In this document: piece by piece, positions 1-5,924 of the stretch
How positions within the stretch are numbered: position 1 is the stretch's first letter
Layout of the letters: the number at the start of each line of letters is the position of its first letter
Assembly (NCBI GenBank): GCA_902797565.1
Contig: CADBTO010000134.1
Span: 1 to 7,824 of the forward strand
Length of the DNA: 7,824 bases
Reading direction: 5' to 3'
Source of the DNA: an uncultured Lachnospiraceae bacterium
Lineage (GTDB): Bacteria > Bacillota > Clostridia > Lachnospirales > Lachnospiraceae
The notes under the pieces: model-generated
Told to the model about the DNA's origin: nothing
What the model saw: the letters and a program-made list of their open reading frames with translations, nothing else
The model's database searches: none
Program-made: the position numbers and the translations under genes

Positions 1-1323
1 GCCACATGAAGCCCATTCATAAAGCTGTTTCGCAAAAGCGCCCCATTTTCTTTCCCATCCGGGATTGTTCCGGTTGATCTGGCGGATCTTTGCCGCAAGC
101 TCCGCCCCCCATCCTGCCGCATTCCCTTCATAGTCCTTGAAATAATCTTCAAATCCCTGTTTCCCAAGCTGTTCTTCCATTTTCAAAAACGATTCGCTTT
201 GATCCTCGTTTTGAACCTTGTAAACCACAGACGCTCCTCCTCCAACATCACCCACTCGGCTGCGGTCCAGTTTTTTCGCCCGCGCAATATACAAGACATC
301 CGACCACTTCCGCCCAGTCAGAAAACTCTGGTCCGCCCTGGCATGCTCCATCACGGATTGAATCGCCTGCTCCATCGCGGGTTTCTCCATCTGGACCTGC
401 GTGAGAAGCTTCGTCACTAGGTCCACACGCTCCATTCCCCGGTCGCTTTGCCCCGCGTGCTTCTGTTTGATATAGTCCATATAGTCCTGGCATTGCTTTG
501 CAAGCACATCATAGCTGCTCAGCACAAGCTGGATACTGTCCGGATCAAGCACCCCGTTTTTCAGATCAACACGCTTGTCCATCAGCGCACGCTGGTTGTC
601 AATCCCCATCTTCAGACGCTGCATTTGCTCGCCATCCTTCCGCCCGAAAATGCCAAGCACCTTTCCTTTCTTACTCGCAAGGATTTTCTCCTCAGCCTGC
701 CGGCGGGCATCGACCTCCTGCTGTGCATCCTTCTGCCGCAGCACTTCCAGCATCCGGGTCCGATACATCCCCTCCTGCGAATCTTCCACAAGCTGGGTTG
801 TCTGGCGGATTGCCAGGTTCTGGTCCGCCTGCATCCCCAGGTTCTCCTGGTCTCTTTGCAGAAGCTGCATCCTGTTCTGCACGTCCTGTTGGACGGAGTC
901 ATTGATTGCGGCATCCGTCCCCACACCCGATTCCTTGTATTTGTTCATATGTGCCCGCATCTCAACCCCACGCGGGTCGTTCTGCTGCACGCGCGGTTCC
1001 TTCGACTTCTTCCGGAACAGGCTGCGGTACGCCTTCTCTTCCACTGCCGCCTGCTCCTGCACATTCACCGGCCGCACAAACTCCACCTCAGACGCAGGCT
1101 GCACGGTTTCCAGCATTTGGGGATCCGCCAGCACAAGGCGCTGCTGCATTTGCATCGTTTGCGCCTGCTGCATCTGCGACTGCTCTGTCTGCTGCATCTG
1201 CTGTGTCTGTGCCTGCATCTGCTGTGTCTGCGTCTGCTGCGTCTGCGTCTGTGTCTGCATCTGCCTCTGCCGAGGCACCTGCCATTGTTTCGTCTTGTAC
1301 AGACTTTCACCTGTTCCGTTCAT
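1..1323 (-). CDS. Gln-rich, helical protein of unknown function with a possible kinase-like glycine loop (3' end outside window)
   Basis: I translated this frame codon by codon from an ATG at 1323; all 441 codons to the left edge are open, so the C-terminus lies outside the window. An AAGGAG ribosome site (1332-1337) ends 8 nt before the ATG. Residues 20-61 are almost only Gln with Thr, Met and Ala. Residues 102-121 are basic and polar. Residues about 140-220 are rich in Gln, Glu, Arg and Leu and probably form long helices or a coiled coil. Residues 222-340 also look helical. At 357-370 there is a Gly-rich VGDVGGGASVVYKV segment followed by a hydrophobic-Lys pair (FLK, 379-381). This resembles the nucleotide loop and beta-3 lysine of protein-kinase-like folds, but the catalytic part would lie beyond the window. 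There is no signal peptide or membrane segment, so it is probably cytoplasmic or exported without a Sec signal. It lies 61 nt after the protease lipoprotein gene and is probably co-transcribed. I do not recognise the family; the kinase idea is weak inference. Confidence 0.88.
   Translation of the reverse strand, partial: MNGTGESLYKTKQWQVPRQRQMQTQTQTQQTQTQQMQAQTQQMQQTEQSQMQQAQTMQMQQRLVLADPQMLETVQPASEVEFVRPVNVQEQAAVEEKAYRSLFRKKSKEPRVQQNDPRGVEMRAHMNKYKESGVGTDAAINDSVQQDVQNRMQLLQRDQENLGMQADQNLAIRQTTQLVEDSQEGMYRTRMLEVLRQKDAQQEVDARRQAEEKILASKKGKVLGIFGRKDGEQMQRLKMGIDNQRALMDKRVDLKNGVLDPDSIQLVLSSYDVLAKQCQDYMDYIKQKHAGQSDRGMERVDLVTKLLTQVQMEKPAMEQAIQSVMEHARADQSFLTGRKWSDVLYIARAKKLDRSRVGDVGGGASVVYKVQNEDQSESFLKMEEQLGKQGFEDYFKDYEGNAAGWGAELAAKIRQINRNNPGWERKWGAFAKQLYEWASCG
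1141..1266 (-). repeat. CAG-rich triplet tract encoding poly-(Q/T/M)
   Basis: On the minus strand this stretch is a run of CAG codons alternating with ACA, ACG, ATG and GCA. It encodes residues 20-61 of the edge gene. Small units such as CAGCAGATGCAG recur. Read in another minus-strand frame, the same DNA gives an Ala/Asp/Thr-rich peptide like the linkers of the two lipoproteins nearby. Such tracts can expand or contract by whole triplets without breaking the frame. Confidence 0.75.
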
Positions 1324-1384
1324 TCGAATCACTCCTTCTAATCTATCTGCCTTGCCGCCATATTACATTAGAACCACCCTTGGT

Positions 1385-3439
1385 TTATTCCAGATATTCC
1401 ATCTCGCCGTCCTCGATTGTGAAGAGCGCCGCCTCGGATGTATAGGTCTTATTGTTCGAATCAACCATCTCAAAAATCAGCGCAAAGGTTCCATCTCCCA
1501 GATCCGTCTCCTTGAATTTCGTTTTCTTCTTCACCTTGAAGGTATCCAGTTCAAACTCCACCGGCTCCGGATCATCTTCAGCCAGGGAAACGGCCCAATG
1601 CAGCGTTGTGATCTTGTCCCCCGGCTTCAGCTTGACCAGATCCTTGTCCGCCATTCCATCGTCTTCCGTTTCTTTCCTTGCACCCAGGATCTCATATTTT
1701 TCCTTGTTGTAATCATAGATCACACGCAGGTTGTACTCTTCCCCGTTCAGCTTGATCGGCGTTGAGTAGGTTGTATAATCCTCATTGGAACTGACCACTT
1801 CCATGTAGACCAGATGGTCGTCGATTGACCCCCAGACGCCCCGGAAATTATCCTTGAACACGCCCTTCTCCCAATCTGCGTCAATATCATTGTCCGAACC
1901 AAGGTAGACCATCGTATCATCATCAATGATCGCAAGTTCAAAATTCACCTCAGACAAAAGCGCCGCTTCTTTTGCACCAATGTTCAGCACCGCATAATTG
2001 TCATCTGTGATCTTGAGCTCGTGATCCTCCAGCTTTTGCTTGCTGGGCTTCTTCTTTTTAATCTTGTTCTTCTCCGGAATTTCCTCCACATCTTCGATTT
2101 CTTCGGCCAAATCCAGCAGATACTGGTAGCCTTCATCGCTGAGCTCCCCGGTCAGCCCGTAGTGGTAGAAATGCTCGAACGCCTTGCTGCCGGATGCCTT
2201 TTCAAAATTTTCACACAAATCCGTATTTCCGGAATAACTGTAATAGCATGATAAGCCTGTAGCATGGCTGCGGTATTCCCCTTTGACCTGGTATACGACA
2301 GCCGCTTTGATCGCGTCCAGAAGCGCCTGCGAAGTCTCCGGCATGATCTTTTTGCTGTTTTTCGTCAGGTCGCCCAGATCCGCCATATCTGAATAGCCAC
2401 TCTTGTCCGTATTTCCGCCATAATTCTCTGTGGAACTTGCCGCCCTGCCGAAATCCGCGAAAAAGGCAGAATCATCCACCGCGTTGATCAGTGCCTCTGT
2501 CCCAAGCATATTGTACGCTTCCACCACATCCGACACTTTTGACAGATCTGTCACGGCAAGCGTCACTTCGTCTGCCAGATCGTATTCCTCGCATGCCTCA
2601 TAATACGTATCGCAGATGACCTTTCCAAGATTCTTCGGTGAGATGGACGTATCTTCCGCAAGTGCGCCCAGCCAGCCGTCATATGCCCAGCCCAGCCCCG
2701 GCTCCGTCTCCTCGCTTGCCACCAGGTACTTCCCGATATCCTGGAAGATATTTGCCACGTCCACCGTGGACATCAGGCAGGTGTCGAACCCGATAATATC
2801 ATACGGCGGCTTCTTTTTGGACGGCTTGCAGCTGCCCTTGAACGCCTTCCGCAGCTCCGGGATGGACAGGTAGTCGTCATCAAAATTTTCATCCAGCGCG
2901 GCCCCGCTGGTCGATCCGCCGCCGTGATCCCAAAGAACAACCATCTTGTGGTCTGCCGGATAATTCTTGTTGCAGAACTTCAGGAACGAGGACAACGTAC
3001 CGGAATCCCCCATGCTCGCCTGTTCCAGTTCGTCCACCTGTTCCAGGTCTCCATCCGAAATGACATATCTGCCGATACTGTCCGCGCTGACAATGTCATT
3101 CTGCCATTCAGACGCTCCCCCGGTCTGTACCACCACTGTCACATTGTCCGGAAGATCCACACCAGCCGCCTCCGCCAGGTCCGTGGTGGCGAAGCCATAA
3201 TTCGATTCCAAATCGCTCCCGCAGAGATACCAGTACACAGCCCAGGAACCATCCTCTGCGTCTGCCTCCTCTACGTCGGCGTCTTCGTCAGCCTCTTCTT
3301 CATCGGCTTCTTCCTCGTCGGCCTCTTCCTCCTCCTGATACTCGGACACATAGTCCGCCTCATCCTCATCGTCACATCCGGTCAGCGATGCAGCAAAAAG
3401 CACCCCTGCCATCAAGAACATCAATAATCGTTTTTTCAT
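1385..3439 (-). CDS. Clostripain-family (peptidase C11) cysteine protease, lipoprotein
   Basis: The 684-residue product starts with a lipoprotein signal: KKR, a hydrophobic core and the lipobox ASLTGC, with lipidated Cys22. An acidic linker made of EEEAD-type repeats follows (residues 36-63). The C11 domain begins at [11 protein letters not shown] (69-79). The catalytic His is His172 in LWDHGGG and the nucleophile Cys221 in GFDTCLM, 49 residues later, which is the usual C11 arrangement. Further family-like segments are [11 protein letters not shown] (348-358) and ATGLSCYYS (393-401). A Lys-rich hinge (457-469) leads to a beta-rich C-terminal domain of about 210 residues that I cannot name. 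C11 enzymes cleave after Arg or Lys and many self-process between His and Cys; a KKK at 208-210 lies there, but processing is not shown. AGGAG (3447-3451) lies 7 nt before the ATG. A consensus-like promoter is present. The enzyme should sit on the outer face of the membrane. Its natural substrate is unknown. The lipoprotein gene opposite is transcribed divergently. Confidence 0.92.
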   Translation of the reverse strand: MKKRLLMFLMAGVLFAASLTGCDDEDEADYVSEYQEEEEADEEEADEEEADEDADVEEADAEDGSWAVYWYLCGSDLESNYGFATTDLAEAAGVDLPDNVTVVVQTGGASEWQNDIVSADSIGRYVISDGDLEQVDELEQASMGDSGTLSSFLKFCNKNYPADHKMVVLWDHGGGSTSGAALDENFDDDYLSIPELRKAFKGSCKPSKKKPPYDIIGFDTCLMSTVDVANIFQDIGKYLVASEETEPGLGWAYDGWLGALAEDTSISPKNLGKVICDTYYEACEEYDLADEVTLAVTDLSKVSDVVEAYNMLGTEALINAVDDSAFFADFGRAASSTENYGGNTDKSGYSDMADLGDLTKNSKKIMPETSQALLDAIKAAVVYQVKGEYRSHATGLSCYYSYSGNTDLCENFEKASGSKAFEHFYHYGLTGELSDEGYQYLLDLAEEIEDVEEIPEKNKIKKKKPSKQKLEDHELKITDDNYAVLNIGAKEAALLSEVNFELAIIDDDTMVYLGSDNDIDADWEKGVFKDNFRGVWGSIDDHLVYMEVVSSNEDYTTYSTPIKLNGEEYNLRVIYDYNKEKYEILGARKETEDDGMADKDLVKLKPGDKITTLHWAVSLAEDDPEPVEFELDTFKVKKKTKFKETDLGDGTFALIFEMVDSNNKTYTSEAALFTIEDGEMEYLE
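3254..3334 (-). repeat. 15-bp repeats encoding the acidic EEEAD linker
   Basis: These bases encode residues 36-62 of the C11 lipoprotein. Three EEEAD units, followed by degenerate copies rich in Glu, Asp and Ala, give a period of five residues or 15 bp. The linker follows the lipidated cysteine and would hold the protease domain away from the membrane. It contains no Lys or Arg. Confidence 0.7.
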
Positions 3440-3483
3440 CCTCTATCTCCTGATCCATATTTGTCATTATGCGCCACGCGCCC

Positions 3484-3512
3484 ATTTTACTCCATCTGCA
3501 ATATTTTTTCAA
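3484..3512 (-). promoter_or_regulatory. Sigma-A promoter of the C11 protease gene
   Basis: On the minus strand TTGAAA (3507-3512) and TAAAAT (3484-3489) are separated by exactly 17 nt. The predicted transcript start near 3477 gives a leader of about 37 nt that contains the AGGAG site. No terminator-like hairpin separates the protease gene from the gene downstream, so this promoter probably serves both. Confidence 0.75.
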
Positions 3513-3638
3513 ATCCCCCCAGGGCGAATCCCGTGTTTTTCTGAAGACTCCAAATGCATCTTTCACAAGAGCCGACACCCCATGTAGAAAAAACAGGTAT
3601 TTTCCCCCTGGGGTATCTTTTCAGTTTTTTCATTTATC

Positions 3639-3647
3639 TGGTATAAC
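3639..3647 (+). promoter_or_regulatory. Extended -10 promoter of the small lipoprotein gene
   Basis: TGGTATAAC matches an extended -10 element (TGnTATAAT, one mismatch). No good -35 is found 16-18 nt upstream, which fits promoters that rely on the extended -10. The transcript start would be near 3654, giving a leader of about 75 nt. The distance to the divergent protease promoter is about 125 nt. Confidence 0.5.
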
Positions 3648-3655
3648 CGTCTATG

Positions 3656-3674
3656 GCAACGGCGGATCCGTTGC
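3656..3674 (+). promoter_or_regulatory. 5' leader hairpin of the small lipoprotein mRNA
   Basis: GCAACGG (3656-3662) and CCGTTGC (3668-3674) form a perfect 7-bp stem with a 5-nt loop. It begins within a few bases of the predicted transcript start. A stem at the very 5' end could protect the mRNA from decay; at DNA level the same palindrome could be an operator. No T tract follows, so it is not a terminator. Confidence 0.45.
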
Positions 3675-3717
3675 ATGACGACCTGGCGATATGGACTTCC
3701 AATCGACAGTAGGTATG

Positions 3718-3724
3718 AAAGGAG
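3718..3724 (+). promoter_or_regulatory. Ribosome binding site that fixes the lipoprotein start
   Basis: AAAGGAG lies 7 nt before the ATG at 3732. An upstream in-frame ATG at 3675 has no such site, overlaps the end of the leader hairpin and would add 19 polar and charged residues before the signal peptide. The 3732 start is therefore preferred. Confidence 0.85.
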
Positions 3725-3731
3725 AAACAAT

Positions 3732-4328
3732 ATGAAACAGAAGATACTGGCACTGCTTATGGTAGGCGTGTTCTCTTTTACAGCTCTGACAGGCTGCGGC
3801 GGGGGCGATTCCTCATCAGATAGCTCCAGCACGAGCACAGAGACGACAGCAAACACAAGCACAGACACCGCAAGTGACACAAGCGCAGATGACACTGCTG
3901 CAGATGACACCAGCACGGATGACGCTGCTGCAGACGACACTGCTGCGGACGATGCGGCTGCAGACGACGCCGAGGAAGGCAGCGTTTGGGATAACTTTGA
4001 CACGTTCTATGGCGGGATCACGGATGACGAGAATACCTATATCCTGTGCGCATTCGGCCAGGAAGGGACGCTGGGCGCAATCGTGTTCTTCAACTCAGAA
4101 ACGCTGGAGAACGGCTCCTGGGTGGGCGAGACAACCACGGACGGCGATATGATGACCGTTTCCGACGAGAGCAACGGGACGACCCTGCAGCTTGGGATCG
4201 AAGAGGCAGACGGCGGATATCTGCTGGATATGGGCGATATCGGTTCCGCAGCCGTTGGTTCGATGGAGAAATCCGCTTGGGTTGAAGCAGTCGAAGCGGT
4301 CGACGCAGGTACTGCTCCGCAGTTCTAA
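3732..4328 (+). CDS. Small acidic lipoprotein, unknown function
   Basis: The 198-residue product begins MKQKILALLM and has lipobox TALTGC with lipidated Cys22. The signal closely parallels that of the divergent C11 protease (both end in LTGC at residue 22). After a Gly/Ser stretch comes a Ser/Thr/Asp/Ala linker (about 26-84), the second half built of five-residue DDTAA/DDAAA units. The C-terminal domain (about 85-198) is acidic and probably beta-rich, with WVGETTTDGDMMTVSD and a following strand pattern; it vaguely recalls small beta-sandwich or lipocalin-like lipoprotein domains, but I do not recognise a family. The mature part has no Arg and a single Lys (Lys180). It should be anchored on the outer face of the membrane. 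It has its own promoter and a strong terminator, so it is probably a single-gene unit. Facing a protease that cleaves after Arg or Lys, it could be a partner, inhibitor or protected neighbour; none of this is shown. Confidence 0.88.
   Translation: MKQKILALLMVGVFSFTALTGCGGGDSSSDSSSTSTETTANTSTDTASDTSADDTAADDTSTDDAAADDTAADDAAADDAEEGSVWDNFDTFYGGITDDENTYILCAFGQEGTLGAIVFFNSETLENGSWVGETTTDGDMMTVSDESNGTTLQLGIEEADGGYLLDMGDIGSAAVGSMEKSAWVEAVEAVDAGTAPQF
3888..3968 (+). repeat. 15-bp repeats encoding the DDTAA/DDAAA linker
   Basis: About five units of the type GAT GAC ACT GCT GCA encode residues 53-79 of the small lipoprotein, with Thr/Ala/Ser variation. The period equals that of the acidic linker in the C11 lipoprotein next door, although the residues differ. 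Confidence 0.75.
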
Positions 4329-4340
4329 TACAGCGAACGT

Positions 4341-4366
4341 AAAAAGAGGCCTCAGGCCTCTTTTTT
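4341..4366 (+). terminator. Rho-independent terminator, bidirectional
   Basis: AAAAAGAGGCC (4341-4351) pairs perfectly with GGCCTCTTTTT (4355-4365) around a TCA loop and runs into TTTTTT. It starts 13 nt after the lipoprotein stop codon. The A tract on the left makes it able to work for minus-strand transcripts as well. Confidence 0.93.
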
Positions 4367-4401
4367 GTTTGCCGTCTGCATTTTCCTGTCGGCGACTCTG
4401 C

Positions 4402-4433
4402 AATAAAAAGAAAAGAGGGCTTCCGCCCCCTTT
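4402..4433 (-). terminator. Rho-independent terminator of the HD-GYP gene
   Basis: Read on the minus strand, AAAGGGGGC and GCCCTCTTT (4425-4433 and 4412-4420) form a 9-bp stem with one G-U pair and a GGAA tetraloop, followed by a T-rich TTCTTTTTATT. The G-U pair is an A-C mismatch on the plus strand, so the hairpin is built for minus-strand RNA. It begins 15 nt after the HD-GYP stop codon. Confidence 0.85.
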
Positions 4434-4448
4434 CATTTTTTGCGGCAA

Positions 4449-5507
4449 TTACGCATCCTGCTGCCGCATCTTGTATTCGGTGTCCCGGTCGATCAGCTTC
4501 AGCATGATCCGGGCAAACTCCGGGTCGAACTGCGTACCGGCCCCCTTTTCGATCTGCTCCCGCACCTTCTCCTGCGGAGCCACACTGCTGTAACTCCTGT
4601 TGGAAGTCATCGCGTCATAAGCATCCGCCACGGAGATAATCCTTGCAATTTCCGGTATTTCCTCTCCCTTCAATTTGTCCGGATACCCGTTCCCGTCGTA
4701 ACGTTCATGATGGTAATGCGCACCCAGGCAGAGATGCGGGTAATCATTGATCCCGGACAGGATCTGGTTCCCTTTTTCCGCATGCTGCTTGATCGTTTCG
4801 TATTCCTCATCATTCAACCGGCTGTTTTTGTTGATAATATGATTCGGAATCCCGATTTTGCCCACATCATGCAGAAGCCCTGCATAATAAATTCTGCGGC
4901 ATTCTTCCTCATCCTTGCCCGCTTCCCGCGCGATCATTTCAGAATATCCGGCAACCCGAATGGAATGCCCGCTGGAATATCTGTCTTTTGCATCGACCGC
5001 ATTGACCAGAGCCGTGACGGTCTGCTTGAAAAGCCGCCGGGAAAGCTCGTCCCGTTTCTTCAGATTTTCCACTTCCGTCTGCTGGTACTTCGTGATCTTC
5101 ACATTCCGGTTGTAGATCAGCGTAATTGCAATGATGATCAGAAGGTTGCTGAACATCCCCGGAAGGCTTCCCAGATTATGCCGCACGATCAGGCTCATCA
5201 GCACAATCGGAAACTGGATCAAAATCAGAGCGATCGACGTATAATAGCCACGCTTGCCAAAATACACAACGACGAAAATAATACAAATATTGGCCATGGA
5301 CGAAAAAACGCCTGCAAACGTCGCTGCCGGGAACGCGCCAAATGGCAGCGTGACTATGGCCTTCGAACCTGCTGTCATGGAAACAAGCGCCGTGTCCGCC
5401 AGAAACAAAAATAACAGCAATACAAAAATAACCTGCGAAGGCTCCCGGCGTTCTGGCTGCTGCTCTCCGTTTGTTTCCGTCTTCTCCGTGGAAATCTCTT
5501 TTTTCAT
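4449..5507 (-). CDS. Membrane-bound HD-GYP domain protein, probable cyclic-di-GMP phosphodiesterase
   Basis: The chosen start, ATG at 5507, gives 352 residues. A charged N-terminus (1-24) precedes four hydrophobic segments at about 25-46, 64-84, 88-106 and 116-132. A short helical linker (about 133-160) connects to an HD-GYP domain (about 161-340). The motif residues are intact: GHSIRV (His181), LLHDVGKIGIP (His213, Asp214, Lys217), QHAEKG (His242), HYHHERYDGNGYP (His264, His266, His267, GYP 274-276) and ADAYDAMTS (294-302). HD-GYP proteins hydrolyse cyclic-di-GMP at a di- or trinuclear metal centre, so this one is likely active, with the catalytic domain in the cytoplasm and the membrane part as sensor or anchor. 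There is no GGDEF, PAS or receiver domain. A TTG at 5579 would add 24 residues, but it overlaps the predicted -35 box and has no ribosome site. An AGGGAG (5511-5516) lies 3 nt before the ATG, a short spacing. The gene has its own promoter and terminator. Its target pathway cannot be told from the neighbours. Confidence 0.93.
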   Translation of the reverse strand: MKKEISTEKTETNGEQQPERREPSQVIFVLLLFLFLADTALVSMTAGSKAIVTLPFGAFPAATFAGVFSSMANICIIFVVVYFGKRGYYTSIALILIQFPIVLMSLIVRHNLGSLPGMFSNLLIIIAITLIYNRNVKITKYQQTEVENLKKRDELSRRLFKQTVTALVNAVDAKDRYSSGHSIRVAGYSEMIAREAGKDEEECRRIYYAGLLHDVGKIGIPNHIINKNSRLNDEEYETIKQHAEKGNQILSGINDYPHLCLGAHYHHERYDGNGYPDKLKGEEIPEIARIISVADAYDAMTSNRSYSSVAPQEKVREQIEKGAGTQFDPEFARIMLKLIDRDTEYKMRQQDA

Positions 5508-5510
5508 TTT

Positions 5511-5516
5511 CTCCCT
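5511..5516 (-). promoter_or_regulatory. Ribosome site deciding the HD-GYP start
   Basis: AGGGAG on the minus strand is the only purine-rich site near a candidate start. The spacing to ATG 5507 is short (3 nt), which may lower translation. It still supports this ATG over the TTG at 5579, which has none. Confidence 0.6.
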
Positions 5517-5550
5517 GTTCCTATCACCTAACGTTCTATCTCTTCGCCGT

Positions 5551-5579
5551 ATCTTAACAAATCTTCCTGTCTGATTCAA
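5551..5579 (-). promoter_or_regulatory. Predicted promoter of the HD-GYP gene
   Basis: TTGAAT (5574-5579) and TAAGAT (5551-5556) lie 17 nt apart on the minus strand, with TGT directly before the -10 making an extended -10. Start of transcription near 5544 gives a leader of about 37 nt. Confidence 0.55.
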
Positions 5580-5621
5580 CTAGTATATCGCCACAAACTT
5601 TTTCTTTCTTCGGACAGATTA

Positions 5622-5767
5622 TGGTAAAAGAATGCCCCGAACCTGACGGTCCGGGGTGAAATAATGAATATGAAAGGATTTATGAAAACGGAGGCTGAAG
5701 AAACTTAAAAAACATAGATCCCCCGCATTCAACGCATTGATCAGGTGCAGCAATATGTCCTGCACAC
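5622..5767 (-). ncRNA. Candidate small RNA or attenuated leader
   Basis: A minus-strand promoter should start an RNA near 5767. The RNA would open with GUGCAG...CUGCAC (5745-5765), pass through an unstructured pyrimidine-rich middle with CCUCC and UCCUUUCAU (5670-5694), and end in the 9-bp hairpin at 5635-5656 followed by CAUUCUUUU. It would be about 140 nt. It matches no RNA family I can recognise by eye (not SRP RNA, tmRNA or the cyclic-di-GMP riboswitches). It could instead be an upstream leader of the HD-GYP gene with the hairpin as attenuator. Confidence 0.3.
5635..5656 (-). terminator. Hairpin, probable minus-strand terminator
   Basis: On the minus strand CCCCGGACC and GGTTCGGGG form a 9-bp stem with one G-U pair around a GTCA loop, followed by CATTCTTTT. 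The same sequence has an A-C mismatch on the plus strand, so it favours minus-strand RNA. The T tract starts late and is imperfect. It could end the candidate small RNA and also readthrough from the XRE gene. Confidence 0.55.
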
Positions 5768-5774
5768 AAATGAT

Positions 5775-5803
5775 ATACTAATACTTCTGCACGTTTCTGT
5801 CAA
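5775..5803 (-). promoter_or_regulatory. Orphan near-consensus promoter
   Basis: A perfect -35 TTGACA (5798-5803) lies 17 nt from TAGTAT (5775-5780) on the minus strand. No gene starts within 250 nt downstream on that strand; the next is the HD-GYP ATG at 5507, which has a nearer promoter. It therefore points to a small RNA or a long leader. Confidence 0.6.
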
Positions 5804-5924
5804 GCATTTTTTTCGATTTTTTATGATTTTTACCGAAATTTTCTATGTGTTCCATTTTCTCACACATGATTCCCATAAAAACCACGAAAAAAACATCCCA
5901 AAATTCTCCCGCAAGCCATTGCCA

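Larger units (their letters stand above)
5508..5924. other. 417-nt non-coding gap between the HD-GYP and XRE genes
   Basis: No convincing protein gene is present on either strand. Apart from the HD-GYP promoter it holds, on the minus strand, a second near-consensus promoter (5775-5803), a 6-bp hairpin at 5745-5765 and a strong hairpin at 5635-5656. The part at 5804-5924, right after the XRE gene, is AT-rich with runs of A and T and only a weak 6-bp inverted repeat (ATGTGT/ACACAT); I see no clear terminator there. Confidence 0.7.

Noticed and set aside
1336..1373. Inverted repeat TTCTAAT/ATTAGAA before the left-edge gene
   Set aside because: Only 7 AT-rich pairs with a 24-nt loop; it touches just one base of the ribosome site, so no regulatory role can be supported.
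448..1765. Long plus-strand open frames (298 to 396 codons) across the left third
   Set aside because: They lie antisense to the two well-supported minus genes, have Leu/His- or Cys-rich compositions typical of frames opposite CAG-rich DNA, and lack ribosome sites.
3372..3578. Minus-strand 68-codon frame over the protease start
   Set aside because: It overlaps the protease promoter and N-terminus in another frame and has no ribosome site at its start.
3563..4003. Minus-strand frame with Ala/Ser/Val repeats
   Set aside because: It is the shadow of the 15-bp repeats and signal sequence of the plus-strand lipoprotein and runs across its promoter region.
4440..5414. Plus-strand frame of 324 codons
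   Set aside because: It is antisense to the HD-GYP gene, whose motifs are complete, and has no ribosome site or recognisable domain.
5664..5708. 14-codon plus-strand frame MNMKGFMKTEAEET
   Set aside because: No promoter or clear ribosome site on that strand, and the sequence is better explained as the unpaired part of the candidate minus-strand RNA.
5622..5767. Cyclic-di-GMP riboswitch upstream of the HD-GYP gene
   Set aside because: I looked for the conserved core of the class I riboswitch and for the SRP RNA core and found neither.
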